Shown here in pieces: positions 33,277 to 44,264 of a DNA stretch of 64,000 nt; position 1 is the stretch's first letter, and every line of letters begins with the position of its first letter. The DNA comes from Paracamarosporium sp. OC-R06-R3 (lineage: Eukaryota; Ascomycota; Dothideomycetes; Pleosporales; Didymosphaeriaceae): contig JACVRA010000474.1 of assembly GCA_019828545.1 (NCBI GenBank), positions 1 through 64,000 on the forward strand, written 5' to 3'. Under the pieces are notes generated by a model, which was given only the letters and a program-made list of their open reading frames with translations, ran no database searches and had not been told where the DNA came from. A program made the position numbers and the translations under genes.

Positions 33277-34193
33277 TTCGCATGAAGGATTGATCGAATG
33301 GGTCCAAAAGAGGGACTACGAGTATTAACGTCAACGGCTACTGTTGAGTGTCGCGTTGAGTTGCATCCTTAATTATGAGGAGGGAAGCCGGCATCGTGAC
33401 CAATCCAATCGAATCCATCCTGAAGCAGTAAGCGCGGTGAATGCGAGTTCGCTGTCCAAGCCACGCGGACACCAGATACCGAGCACATTCCGGGGAGGGC
33501 GAAGCATGACGCTGGTTGGGCAATGCCAGTATGCTCTTATGACCACCTCGGTGCTATATTAGTCGCGATCACAATGAGGTGCAAGATACGCGATGTGATT
33601 GGCTGAAGCTCTTGGGGAAGTTGAGCGGCTACGACATGGCGCGACGCCATTGTACCCTAGTGTGCGTTCTACATTTGTCAAATACACATCTTTGAGAAAA
33701 ACTGCTCAAGGGGTTAGCAGGGCAAGGGGTGGCGCATTGTGAAGCCTGCATGAAGCGTATTCGTAGTCGTAGTGGCTTAGATTTGCCGCCCACTAGCGTT
33801 GTGCTATGGATAAAGGTCGTGGTCCACTGCACGCGAGTGTCTGAATGGAGCAATCAGGCGTATAATTAAGAAATATCACCAATGTTTGGATTCTCTCAGG
33901 TTAGTCGCCACGTCCAGAGTAGTGAGCTGCACGACTTAAACAAATCCCAGAGCAGCATTGGCAGATCATTACTATTAATTTGATGCACGCTTGGAATACA
34001 GCGCAGTACGATGTACACACGTATCTAAATCAACTACGAAAGGAAGAGTTATAATGACAAGTATGTGCATGGAATGATACAAACGGGTATGTTCCAAGTC
34101 GCTTGCAGACCGTTCTCGTGTCGCGCCGCAACAACTGGGCTCAAGAACTAGAAACTAGCCAAGACCAGCAAAGAAACATTCAATTCAGAAGCA
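33277..34193. other. intergenic, nothing recognised
   Basis: This is 917 bp between the lipase start and the ERG4 stop, both on the minus strand. Short ORFs at 33338-33523 and 33629-33853 have no domain. The lipase promoter lies at the left. Confidence 0.5.
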
Positions 34194-36082
34194 TCAGTAG
34201 ATACCCTACAGTGTTGTCAGTTCTTGAATATCAAAATATATCACTAGCAGCAATGCACTTACAGGAATAAAGAGATATGGCACCCTCCTTTCGTACTCGG
34301 TCCAGGCTTCTCCGTATGTTTTCCGGCACTTCTCGATGTCACGTCTCGCGCGATGGATAATCATGCCCGCAAAGAAAACCGAATAAAACCAAGGGAATGG
34401 ACTCTTAAACCCGGTAATTAAACCCCACGACATAGCGAAGAAGAAGTCGCAGGTGTAGTGAATCTTGCGTGCCTTGCCATACCAGCCATCACATAGAATG
34501 CTGTTGCCACGCTTGGTTGGGATGGTCTTCGGGTTGTGAATCTTGCCGTATTTGAAGTAAGGGAAGGTGGTACGTTCGTCCACAGCGCCACGCTCTTCTT
34601 GGCGAAATTGGTTCTTCTGGCTATTGGTCGTGTCCCAAACGTAGTAGACGCCGAGATAAGTGATGGTGAGAAGAGCGGTGAACCACGCGGGCCATTGGTA
34701 TTCAGAAGGGTGGTGGCGAGCAACAAAGAGGGTACAGTGGCAGTAGGTGAGAGGGACACCGGCCATGTTCCAAAAGATAAGCATGAAACCCAACTTCTCG
34801 TAATACATGTCCCTAGACGGATCAGCTCTTGCGCACACCCAAAAGCAGTCAAAGACCTACCATGTCGTAATGATCAAATGCTCGCCCTTTGAGCAAGCAC
34901 CTGCGTACAGATAATGTGCAAACAGCAAAAAGATTGCTTCCACTGAAACGTAGCCGTATTGCTCATACTGCTTCAAGCAGGTACCTAAGGAAAGGAACAG
35001 GAGAATGTACCACGGGATACGAACTTCAAGAAACATTTTAAAATCGAGAATACCAAATAGACGAGGGTTGAGTTCCGCGCCGAGGAAGAAGTCGTAGATA
35101 GGATAGCCAGTCATGCGCATGGTCTTACCACGGACAATGGCTTGAATGTAGCAGACAATAGCGCAGAGGAAGCCTGAGATGATGGCAACACTCATAATGT
35201 GGCCAAATTCATCAACGAGGGTGTACAACTTGAATACACCCGTGAAGTGTAAGGTCAAGGCAATGGCGATGCTGGTGTACATGGACCACATGCCCGAGCA
35301 GTAGTAGTCCAGCATCTTGCCTCCCAGATGAGGGAGCGGCTTGCCCTTTCGGTACACGCCTGGTAGGAGCATGTAAAAAGCCATCTGCACAAGTCCAAAG
35401 ATCCAGTAGATTTTCCACGCGCGCGCATTGGGGTAAGCTTCCGTCTTGACAAAGCCCCACATGTGTTGTGCAAACTGGGCCCAGGTTTCGCCCTCAGCAG
35501 GTGCTGGCAGTTTGCCGTCATAGAAGAAGGCGCCGATCCACATGTAGTACATGAGCGCAGGGAAGCCGATCATCATCGCAGACATGCCAAGTGATCCACC
35601 AAACTCAGTGTCGCCGGAGGTATCGTACGGGCCAAATTCCTCATGCTGCTCACTCGCTGCCGTAGCGACCTTGCGCTCGTTCGCGTGGCCATTGGCGTGG
35701 CCATTTGCGTTGCCGTTTGCATTGCCGTTTGTATGACCGTTTGCATAACCATTTGCATTCCCGTTCAGTTGTCCATTCGTGCGGTCATGAAGTCCATTCG
35801 CCGTAGCATGGATACCAGTGGCGTGACCGTTGGTTTTCCCATTACCATTCGTAAACGAAAGTTTCGAAAGCGCTTCGGGCTCAGGCGTCGACTCGTAGTC
35901 GCTATCGACATTCGGAACAATGGATCTGCGCGTGTACTTTTTGCGACCGGGCGTCTCCACAAAGCCTGGGTTATAGGGCTTGCTAGAAATCATGCACGTC
36001 AGCCGCCGAAAGCAACACAAGGCTGCAGAGGCACTTACTTGGGTGTCTTGCCCGTCTTGCTGCGCGTCATGCGTTCAGTCAT
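34194..36082 (-). CDS. ERG4: C-24(28) sterol reductase ERG4 with Asn-Gly repeat N-terminus
   Basis: Four exons (36039-36082, 34861-35982, 34263-34812, 34194-34205; introns 56, 48 and 57 nt) give 575 aa. The last exon has only four codons (GIY-stop), giving the usual VPYLFIPG ending. The membrane part contains [37 protein letters not shown], and the C-terminal sterol reductase signatures [20 protein letters not shown] and [14 protein letters not shown] motifs. It performs the last step of ergosterol synthesis in the ER, NADPH-dependent reduction of the C24(28) double bond. Before the membrane domain lies an unusual stretch of about 45 residues rich in NGNA, NGHA and NGYA units, absent in yeast Erg4. 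The related ERG24 and LBR reductases are less similar. Confidence 0.92.
35681..35780 (-). repeat. coding minisatellite: NGNA/NGHA units in ERG4
   Basis: Imperfect 12-nt and 6-nt units (reverse of gccatttgc, gccgtttgc and variants) encode alternating Asn-Gly-X-Ala/Thr residues in the cytosolic N-terminus of ERG4. The unit-to-unit variation suggests slippage followed by drift, so copy number may differ among strains. Confidence 0.7.
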
Positions 36083-36868
36083 GTCTGCGTCGGGATGATT
36101 GCACGCTTCAGGGGTGCTGCAGGTACACTCGGTGGCGCGCGACAGAGCAAGGGTATTCAAGGGCTTGAATCGGAAGCAGTCGACGCAGGTACAAAGGCAC
36201 CTCGGAGAAGTCTTCAGCACATGGCCGTGGGCGCTGAGCAGCGACTTTGGGTTCGCAATTGCTGGAACGCAAGGGCGAACAGTCGTGTTTGTATACATCG
36301 CTAAAAAATTAAATGAGCTCCAGCGGACCAATCAGGATCGATTCTACGCAACAGGCGCTATCGGCAATGAGTGTAGATCATGAGAGAAGCTGGCGCAATG
36401 ATATCATTGATTTTGGAGGCCTCCTGCTCCGTGGGACATGCTCTCTTTATGTTCGCTCACTCGTCTTACAAACACGTCTCGGAGGCCTTTGTTCTTCCAA
36501 ATACTATGCAAATGTCGCCGCACCAAAGAGGATTAGATCCCGAATATGCTGGTCTCCCAGGGTCTTGCCGCGCGAGACCAATTGCATTTGTTGGAGAAGC
36601 ATCGGAGACTAGTACACTTCCAGCAGACATACTTCGACTTCTCTTCAAAGCCAATCAACGCTACTCGAGTACGGAAATTCTCCGCTTCTTCCAGCACCGT
36701 GCCTTGAAGACGCTATATGAAATGTTGACTTGCAACTCGGGTCTTCTGACACTGTTGTTCATCGCAGCGCCAACCACGACAGCCCTTCACACAATCCTGC
36801 TGCTGTGGCTAGATTCGCGGGTACGAAATTAGCTAGGACATCTTCACTTCGTACTAGGACGTTACGTA
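36083..36868. other. intergenic region, one doubtful ORF
   Basis: This lies between ERG4 and the RBR gene, both on the minus strand. A 150-codon plus-strand ORF (36380-36832) includes RALKTLYEMLTCNSGLLTLL, but it has no known domain, no splice support and may be chance. It also must hold the ERG4 promoter. Confidence 0.4.
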
Positions 36869-38779
36869 CTACTTGCAATCTTTCTTATGGGCTGTATTGC
36901 CCTTGCGTCGTATCTGCTGATAGTCTCCTAAGCACTCCCAGCAGAACTCGTATCGGCATCGCGAACCTAACAGCTCAATGTCAGAACTATCATTACAGTG
37001 CCGGAAGTACCAATGCTTACATGTCATATGGTCGCACCCATGATATTTCTGGATATTGAAAGCACAGTCGGGCCCCGGACACTTCTTGCTGAGCTTGTTG
37101 ACGGCTGCGATGCTGGCTTGTTCTTGAGCTTTTTGTTCTCTTTCTTTGGCACCGCTCACCCTGATAGTATACTCGTCACATGTTTCGCCCTCGTGCCAAT
37201 CGACATTATGAATAATGCAGGTTTTGTGACCGCAGGCGACGCATGTGAAAATGTAGCCACCTCCATCATGCTCCTGTCCCGCAGTGCAGGCCGGGTTGCG
37301 ACACCATCTGAAATTGGGAATTTGCCCAACTGCGTCGCGCATGCTAAACATGTCGTATTGAGAAAAGACTTCCGGAGTGGCACACTGCTGGACTTGATGA
37401 TGAGATAGGATGATGCTGCAAGAGACATCAGGACATGTAATTCCTTTCCAGCCCTTTGCTGCCAATTCTGATTCAATCCAGCGGGCAAAGCAAACAGCAC
37501 ATGTGTTGACTGGATGCGTGCACTGTGGTAAAGATGGCATATCTGCTGCAAGAACAGAGTCACCGCAGACCGTGCACTCGCGCATTTGTATCGGTGGATT
37601 TTGTACGGCTGGGATGTCCAAGCAGTCGTAGAACATCTCTACGTCCGAATCTTTATCTTTACCTTCCATCTCGGTATCAGAGCTGAGCTCAATCGGATCG
37701 TCTCGAGTGCCTTGACCGCCTACACGACCAAGCATTGATTTATTGAATGCTGGCCGCAATGGGGTTCGACCTATTAAATCCTCGTAGTTTCGCACAGTTT
37801 TCCGCCCAACGTGTGACCGCTGAATGGGTATGTTGTATTCGTTATGGCGCCTCAGGTGGTTTTGTAAAGGCTCATGTCGTCTGCTGTTAGAACGATATCT
37901 AGGCATGGATGCACTAGAACCGCTGTTGTTGCGACTAGCCGAACCCTTCATCAGTCTTTGCAAGCCATCCGTCGTTATGCGGTAGTCTCGGAAGGGCGAT
38001 GGGATGATGCTGGAGAAGGAACGCTTCGATGTATCCTGTATTGAAACTTGATTATCCGGGAACTGGAATCCCTTGCCTAAAGTCTTCATTTCATCATCAA
38101 GAGGAATGCGATCAGCTACCTTCCTATCATTTAGTACCCGCTCAGTAGAAAAGGAATGTTTGAGCTTTACAGAGGTAGAAGGTTCCGCAAATATGGACGA
38201 TGTTCGGTTACCGATTCGTGGACTCTTCGAATATCCTCCCTTTGATCGCTCTCGAGACGATGTTAGCTCTAAATATCGATAGCGGACCTCTTGATCAACG
38301 GCCAACCTTTGGCCAGAACTTGCGAATGCACGAGAAGGCTTTCGCATATCTGGAACGAGTCCATCGGGTGCACTTGTGTCGGACGCATATTCGGGTCGGA
38401 GGCTGATCGCCGAGCGCCTAGTAGCCGCCATGTCTTGCATTTCTGATGCGAAATGCTTAAATGCTGGTGGCGAGAGCGCCTTCTCGGTGTTTAGGTAAAC
38501 GGGAGGTAGAGGTAGAGGATCAGTGGCTGCAGGTGTTCTAGTCCACCTTGAACGTATGTCTCTCAGTTGAGTAAGTCGGTTGAGCAGTTGGTCCTCACAC
38601 AGAAGCGATGCATTGCCTGATCGAGGAGCAAACGCCGATGTAGGTGAAAGAACGCCACCTGAGTCAGGAGCTTTTGAAGTGAAGCTAGGCCTTGAAGCGA
38701 CTGGCTGTGTTTGTGGTCTATGAGATCGGTAAGATTGTTTGGGCATTGATTGTAGCGGTGCCTGATTTTCACATGCCAT
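36869..38779 (-). CDS. RBR-type (RING-IBR-RING) ubiquitin ligase-like protein
   Basis: Two exons (37021-38779, 36869-36966; 54-nt intron) give 618 aa. The first ~390 residues are disordered and include DDPIELSSDTEME, a possible SUMO-interacting motif. From about residue 398 come a RING1-like block (ECTVCGDSV, CAVCFARWIE, CPDVSC), an IBR (CRNPACTAG, CVACGHKTC, HNVDWHEGETC) and RING2 (CPGPDCAFNIQKYHGCDHMTC). Splicing out the intron rejoins CDHMTCSRCRYEFCWECLGD, which is the diagnostic RING2 end; the unspliced frame lacks it. RBR ligases carry ubiquitin on the RING2 Cys, here within HMTC. The substrate is unknown. Confidence 0.87.
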   Translation of the reverse strand: MACENQAPLQSMPKQSYRSHRPQTQPVASRPSFTSKAPDSGGVLSPTSAFAPRSGNASLLCEDQLLNRLTQLRDIRSRWTRTPAATDPLPLPPVYLNTEKALSPPAFKHFASEMQDMAATRRSAISLRPEYASDTSAPDGLVPDMRKPSRAFASSGQRLAVDQEVRYRYLELTSSRERSKGGYSKSPRIGNRTSSIFAEPSTSVKLKHSFSTERVLNDRKVADRIPLDDEMKTLGKGFQFPDNQVSIQDTSKRSFSSIIPSPFRDYRITTDGLQRLMKGSASRNNSGSSASMPRYRSNSRRHEPLQNHLRRHNEYNIPIQRSHVGRKTVRNYEDLIGRTPLRPAFNKSMLGRVGGQGTRDDPIELSSDTEMEGKDKDSDVEMFYDCLDIPAVQNPPIQMRECTVCGDSVLAADMPSLPQCTHPVNTCAVCFARWIESELAAKGWKGITCPDVSCSIILSHHQVQQCATPEVFSQYDMFSMRDAVGQIPNFRWCRNPACTAGQEHDGGGYIFTCVACGHKTCIIHNVDWHEGETCDEYTIRVSGAKEREQKAQEQASIAAVNKLSKKCPGPDCAFNIQKYHGCDHMTCKHWYFRHCNDSSDIELLGSRCRYEFCWECLGDYQQIRRKGNTAHKKDCK

Positions 38780-39907
38780 GGGTTCAATGGTATGGTTTGA
38801 CAGCGTAGCTTGAGAGCTAATTGAGGATGAAACTGATCTGTTGGTGAGTGAACGCTTTACTGACCGCTAGAGAGGCTCAAGGTTCTGTTACCGTTAGACG
38901 GACAATCTTCGAGGAGAATGACTGGCGAACCTGTATCGACAAAAACCACATTGCTTTGAAAAGTAATCTCTCGGCTAGGCATGTATTTATCCTTCTGTCT
39001 TGACTTACCATGCAACCTCCAAGGGTTTGCATTGCCTATAAGCTGCTTCAGCCATTCGATACCGCAATCCCACATGACTCTTGAGAGCGATGACAGACAA
39101 TATACTGTAAGAGAATTATGGGAGCGAAAACAACTGACGTAGCTTGAATCTTTGGGCGAGGGCTTCTTGAAATGGTTGTGCCGGTGAAGTTTAAGCAGGT
39201 GTAAGGCTGAAGTCCTTAGGCAGGTCGATGGCTGAGTCAAGTGGCGCTCGTTGAAGGCCTAAGGCCGTGGACCCAAAAAACAGGCAAGACATACGAAGCT
39301 CATAAGAGTGATGCTTTAACAATGGGTAGATGTATGTGGTCAGTTTCTTGCAATACAGCGCAACAGCTTCAGTGGAAATCATAGTGAACGATGTATCGAA
39401 AGTGCCACTTCAAAATGCAACGGGCCATATGGCTATACGAAATGACGGGCTTGAATTTCCTATTGTGATGCGGAGGTCTAAAGTAGGGTATGCGCTGCAC
39501 AGCAACTATATATGTTCCTAAGCACTCAATACGCAGAAGACCGTCGAGCGCAGTCGCGACGATAGTCTTTCCTTTGAGAAGCCGGAAAAATAGGCAGAGA
39601 GATGATCTGAACATGAATATGTAATGCTCATGTTCACGCTCAACGCCCAAATTATTATAGGGCGGTACCTCAGGACGACGGGGCAACTCTCGCACGTGAG
39701 CTCCTGTCGCGTTCGTGAAACGCACGTTCCGCCTAGGCTTCCATCATCGCCTCCGACCATGCATCCAACGTGAATGGCGGCCCGCCGCCCCACGACCGCT
39801 TGCCAGCAGTTCAGGACCCTACGAGAGCCACTGCACACGCCCGATTCTCTCGCCCACATCTCCCGCGATCGCCCGCTGACTGCGATACCTGCCCGGTGTG
39901 ACACAGC
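38780..39907. other. divergent promoter region of the RBR gene and NBS1
   Basis: This is 1.13 kb with only weak ORFs in competing frames. A long minus-strand ORF (39518-40252) runs into the NBS1 coding region and is a shadow. No repeats or RNA genes are seen. Confidence 0.5.
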
Positions 39908-42373
39908 ATGTGGTTCCTCGAGCACGAGATCCTCTTTGGAGGAAAGCGCGTTTGGTTGAGGCCTGGATCGCAGCAGCTTTTTGGCCGCACAAAGCACAGC
40001 GATGGGGACGGTACAGTCGGCAAGAAGGTCTTCATAGACAACAAGAATGTGTCGCGCAAACATATGATGATCAAAGTATTGGACGTACCACCTGCGGACG
40101 GAACAAGAGTACACAAGAGATCGCAGATTGAGATCACGGACCTTAGCTGCAGGCAAGGTACCGTGGTCGATGGCGACACGACGTTGAAGAGCTCTAAGCA
40201 GGCGGATGGCAGCATTGCGGAGGAGAAGATTATGCTCACCGGCACTGAGCATACGATCAAATTGTCCAACTCATACCCTTCCTTCACTATCAAATGGCAA
40301 GATGTCGTCTTTACGCATGCGTCTAAAGAGAAGAAAGGTGCTTCACAGTCGCAAGCTAGCACCCGTAACGCCGAGTTACATGCGCTGGATATCAAAACGT
40401 CTTCAGAATTCTTATACGGCAAGACTACCCATGTAGTATCGCAGAAGAGAAATTTGCCGAAGGTTCTACAAGCACTGGTGTCTGGCATACCTGTGGTCAC
40501 GGTCGACTACCTGGATGCCATCCTAAGCGCAGCAGCACGTTCCACCGACCCAGATGGCAACTATATGCCTTCACAGCTGGAGGATGACTTTGATACGTGG
40601 TGGCCCCAAGAGAAGGAATATATCCCACCCGCTGGCCAGGAGCCAGTCCCTCGCCCCGATCAGATGCTCGCTCCCGATCCAGCTCGCTCGGAAGTCTTCT
40701 CCGGACTTACGTTTGTCTTCTTAAATGAATCTCAACACGCCAGCTTACACCAAGTTGTTGCAGGCGGTGGTGGAAAAGCGCTATTATTTGATATCCGTCC
40801 TGGTGAAACGACCGTGGAGGAGTTCGTTGACTACGTGAAGAGCGCTGCTGGTCAAAAAAAGCGATCCAGGCTCAACAAGAACAGCCTTCCAGTTGTGATC
40901 ATTCGTCTTCCCAACTATCCGGAGGAGCTTGAAGAATGGGCGACCAACTTCGTAACAGGAGTGGATCAATCTCTGAATCAGCGTTCCATTCTCCAAAATG
41001 AGTTCCTCGATGCCATCATCACCAAAGATGCGTCCTCTTTATGTCGACCACCTACCGAAATGGAAATGTCTTCCAGCATACCGGAACCTGCACGTACACA
41101 ACGCTCTTTACGCGAACCAACTCCATCACAAACACGAGATTCAGAGCAAACCCCCGAAGCCAGCTCTATCCCCAAGAATGAGCTTATGAAGACTATTCCG
41201 CGCAAGCGGCCTGCAAGACATGCTCTTACTAGTCGTTTCACAGCCTTCGATGATTACGAGCCGCCCACTAAGACACGGAAAGTAGAGGAGACTCCGGTGG
41301 AGGATACACCCATGGAAGATGTTCGACGCACCGAACAGCAATTCGCACTTGGTGATGAGCCTTCAACGCAATCACAAACCCCCCTAGCAACCCAGACGCA
41401 GCGGGCTACCCGATCTCAGCCACAGACCACCGTTGATGCATCGATGCAAATGGACGAAATGTTTCCAGCTGCTGCTCAATTTAGGAAAAAACGTGAAGCC
41501 ACTCAAGCTGCCGCCGTCGCCGCGTCCGTCCGACCTGATACTCAGACTCAATCTGCCCCAGAGAAATCGCAATCAAGGCTGGAGTGGCTCAAAGTCAAAC
41601 AAGATAAGCTAGAGAAAAAGTTAAAGGAAGATATTAACGTTAAAGAAGAAACCCGCAAGCGCATGGCAGAGGAGGAAGACAGACGCAGAGATGAAGAAGA
41701 GAAATTAAGAGCAGCATTAGAAGGCGTTGATATATCTAAGATCCACGTGGACATCCAGGTTGAGGACATGAAGATTCGACCCCGTAAAGATAGGACCGTC
41801 GCGCGGACTCAGCTTCAGGGCGAGGGGTCTAATCCCGAATGGGCTGGTAGGAAGAACTTTAAGAAGTTCAAACGTCGTGGTACCGACCAGGAAACACGGT
41901 CACAGTCACAGAAGGTCATCGTGACGTTGAAGCCTGCACCGCCGAGAAAAGGGTTTGGTGACTCCATGGTCATGGATGAAACCGCGCCTGTGAGAACTGC
42001 GGAAGATGAGAAGCGGCTGAAGCGCAGACTTGGCGGACGCATGCCGAACAGTGATGACGAGAGACCGATTGGATTTCAAAGACGGAAACGAACCAAAGCA
42101 AGAGAAATCATTGACATCGAGGACAGCGGGCCAGGCGAAGAAGAATCACCGAGGCCTACTGGATCAACGATCAGAAGCAGTGGCCGGACACAACGAGTGG
42201 TGGAAACCCAACTCGAAGAAACGCAAGCGCAGCGGGAATCGAAGAAACGTGCAGGCGGCCCCTTGACCGTTACTGTTGGCCGGCCAGCGGCCAAGAAGAG
42301 CAGGACTGCGGCGCACGATGACAGTGACGAAGAAGAGGGTGGGTTCAGGTTCACGAGGAGGGCGAGGGTTTAG
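39908..42373 (+). CDS. nbs1: NBS1/Xrs2-like subunit of the MRN complex
   Basis: This single exon gives 821 aa. An N-terminal FHA domain (LFGRTKHSDG, KNVSRKHMMI) is followed by one BRCT-like region (KTSSEFLYGKTTHVVSQKRN) and a second (FSGLTFVFLNESQHASL). The middle is low-complexity and rich in TQ/SQ sites, likely Tel1/Mec1 targets. Near residues 640-657 is the Mre11-binding type motif NPEWAGRKNFKKFKRRG. The C-terminus is acidic and aromatic (DDSDEEEGGFRFTRRARV), resembling the Tel1/ATM-binding tail. MRN senses and processes DNA double-strand breaks in the nucleus. The start MWFLEHEILFGGKR fits NBS1, which begins directly with the FHA fold. Confidence 0.88.
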   Translation: MWFLEHEILFGGKRVWLRPGSQQLFGRTKHSDGDGTVGKKVFIDNKNVSRKHMMIKVLDVPPADGTRVHKRSQIEITDLSCRQGTVVDGDTTLKSSKQADGSIAEEKIMLTGTEHTIKLSNSYPSFTIKWQDVVFTHASKEKKGASQSQASTRNAELHALDIKTSSEFLYGKTTHVVSQKRNLPKVLQALVSGIPVVTVDYLDAILSAAARSTDPDGNYMPSQLEDDFDTWWPQEKEYIPPAGQEPVPRPDQMLAPDPARSEVFSGLTFVFLNESQHASLHQVVAGGGGKALLFDIRPGETTVEEFVDYVKSAAGQKKRSRLNKNSLPVVIIRLPNYPEELEEWATNFVTGVDQSLNQRSILQNEFLDAIITKDASSLCRPPTEMEMSSSIPEPARTQRSLREPTPSQTRDSEQTPEASSIPKNELMKTIPRKRPARHALTSRFTAFDDYEPPTKTRKVEETPVEDTPMEDVRRTEQQFALGDEPSTQSQTPLATQTQRATRSQPQTTVDASMQMDEMFPAAAQFRKKREATQAAAVAASVRPDTQTQSAPEKSQSRLEWLKVKQDKLEKKLKEDINVKEETRKRMAEEEDRRRDEEEKLRAALEGVDISKIHVDIQVEDMKIRPRKDRTVARTQLQGEGSNPEWAGRKNFKKFKRRGTDQETRSQSQKVIVTLKPAPPRKGFGDSMVMDETAPVRTAEDEKRLKRRLGGRMPNSDDERPIGFQRRKRTKAREIIDIEDSGPGEEESPRPTGSTIRSSGRTQRVVETQLEETQAQRESKKRAGGPLTVTVGRPAAKKSRTAAHDDSDEEEGGFRFTRRARV

Positions 42374-42697
42374 TTTGCAGGGCTTGGTGGCGTGATATAC
42401 CCAGACAACAGCATTGCATATGAATGCAGTCAATGTACAAAGAGCTGTCAGTAGGACAGGAAGAATTGAGCATGGTGCATACACATCAGCAGGTCAACCA
42501 TCCTGAAGCCCCGAACGCCATCCTGCCTTTGAAAATAACCCGCGAAATTGAGAAGCCCGCACCCATGCTGACTGTGTCTATTTTGTCACTGCAAGAGCAC
42601 GGTCTTAGATCATTGCCACATGAAAGCCCCCCGCCTGGTATCAAAACTAACCCGTTCGTGCCTATGCCTGTCTTGCCGTTCCTTTTCGGTACCTGAC
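42374..42697. other. convergent intergenic region
   Basis: This 324-bp region lies between the 3' ends of NBS1 and the DUF1748-type gene. Nothing else is recognised. Confidence 0.6.
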
Positions 42698-43233
42698 CTA
42701 ACGCTTCCGCTCGAAGTAAGACGAGGAACCAAACACAGCAACGCTCTGATCCATGGTCCACTCGCCGACCCACAGGTAATTGTCGATCCACTTCTTCAGG
42801 CCGGGTGTCTCGGTGAAGTTCTCTGATTTCACACTGGGACTATCAGCGGGGAGCCCGAATGTTAGCTTCGCGTTCTCTGTAAGTTGTAGGATAGTGCCGG
42901 TAGCGCGGGAAGTAGCGGAAGAAGGGCGGCGAGAGTTTATAGGGAGAAGGATAGAGTTGCAAGAGGTCTACGGGAGCGGAAGGAACTGGGTATGCGCTTG
43001 GGGAGAGTGGACGTACGTGAGACCGGTCGAGCGTCGCACGCCGGCGAGGAAGGCAGATACTGCGGAGATTAGCGTGAGAAAGAGTGGGCATGGCATGGCT
43101 ACTGTGCATACTGAGGACTGCATCAAAGGCATAGTGGGCGACCTTGCCTAGCTGCAGAAGTGTGAGCTATCGAGGTACGTCGGGTGGGTACCTGGAAGCA
43201 GGCCTTGGGTACCGACGGGATACATACAACCAT
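42698..43233 (-). CDS. small DUF1748-type protein, first exon of 6 nt
   Basis: Four exons (43228-43233, 43112-43151, 43013-43059, 42698-42874) give 89 aa. The first exon is just ATG GTT, followed by gtatgt. The protein starts MVLGKVAHYAFDAVLISAFL, continues AGVRRSTGLT, and ends VGEWTMDQSVAVFGSSSYFE. This is the pattern I recall for the fungal DUF1748 family, small proteins with an N-terminal membrane-like helix, reported as mitochondrial in yeast; function unknown. The third intron is the least certain: the canonical donor gtacgt breaks the frame, and I used the next GT with acceptor acagag. No single ORF shows the gene, so automated tools could miss it. Confidence 0.78.
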
Positions 43234-44264
43234 GTTTGCGGCGGGCGGGTAAGGGATTCCAGCAGGACCAAGTCGAGATGCGCAGGTAGCTCGAGGGTTG
43301 GACCGGTGTTGTGGCAGATCGCGTGCGCAAGATGCAAGCAAGGTCGAGGTGCCTGATGCGGGTGAAGGCGTGGCTGGGCGCTGCGGAGTCACATGTCGTC
43401 TGAAGCGGTATGGGACCCTTCACCAATAATGGGCCCCAGCGCGATGGGCGGGCGGATGCGGGTGAGTTAGGAACGGCTATGCCGAGCAGCAGCAGACATA
43501 TATAAAAGGTCGGGTGCCATGCTTCAGGTGCAGAGCGACGTGCTTCGCACCGGATTCGCATGCCTACACACGATGGCGCCCACTCGAGCCGCGCCCGCAC
43601 GCCGCACGCCGCACGCCGCACGCCGCCCGTCGCAGAGAAAGCGCGGAGAGAGAGGTCACTTAGTGGCCGACTGACACAGGGTTTCACGCCAAAGTCACGA
43701 CACAACAGCAGACGGTTCAAGGATGCGGGTTGCCATGGGCGCTCGTCGACGCCCACCAACATCGGAGTCTACTAGTAGCGCCGCCGCTGGACGGCAGCCG
43801 GCCGTGGAAACGCAGGCTGGACGCCGCCATGAGCAAAAAATTGCTGTCCGAGAAGGCTGGGCTTATCTGAGGCCCTTGGCTGCAACGCGCGGGTGGGGTG
43901 CGGATGGCAGCAAAAACAATGAGCGTCACACGGCGCCGACGGCCTGCAGCGTCCATTCCCGTGCTTAGTCGACGGCCATTATACGTGGTATAAGACGCAA
44001 AGGGCCCGCCGCTCCTATCACACTCTGTCCTCCTGCACGCCGTTCGCACTGACCTACGAGTTGCGCTGCCTGCCCCACTAGAGCCTTCAAAATAAAGTGA
44101 GAGCTCTAGCTCCTCGACCCCTCCCAACAGTCCAACACTTTGCTGGTGAGTCTCCCCGCGACCCGACCCGGCGCCGCAGTGCAATTGACGTCCCTCTGGT
44201 CGTGCCCGCAGTCGCTGACCCCTCGTCTTCAGCTCCCTCAGCTCCGACACTTCCGCCCCCCGCC
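43234..44264. other. divergent promoter region of the DUF1748-type gene and pyruvate kinase
   Basis: This is 1.03 kb. A TATA-like tatataaaag is at 43499-43508 and a tataag at 43989-43994, the latter 271 bp before the pyruvate kinase ATG. A probable 5'-UTR intron lies at 44146-44211 (gtgagt to cccgcag). No ORF is convincing. Confidence 0.5.
43594..43628. repeat. short GC-rich heptamer array
   Basis: There are three exact gccgcac units (43601-43621) with an imperfect unit on each side, in the pyruvate kinase upstream region. No function is assigned. Confidence 0.7.

Noticed and set aside
36380..36832. 150-codon plus-strand ORF with RALKTLYEMLTCNSGLL
   Set aside because: Some protein-like character, but no domain, no conserved neighbour logic and a length that chance can give; not strong enough to annotate.
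39518..40252. 244-codon minus-strand ORF
   Set aside because: Runs antisense into the FHA domain of NBS1; composition fits a shadow frame.
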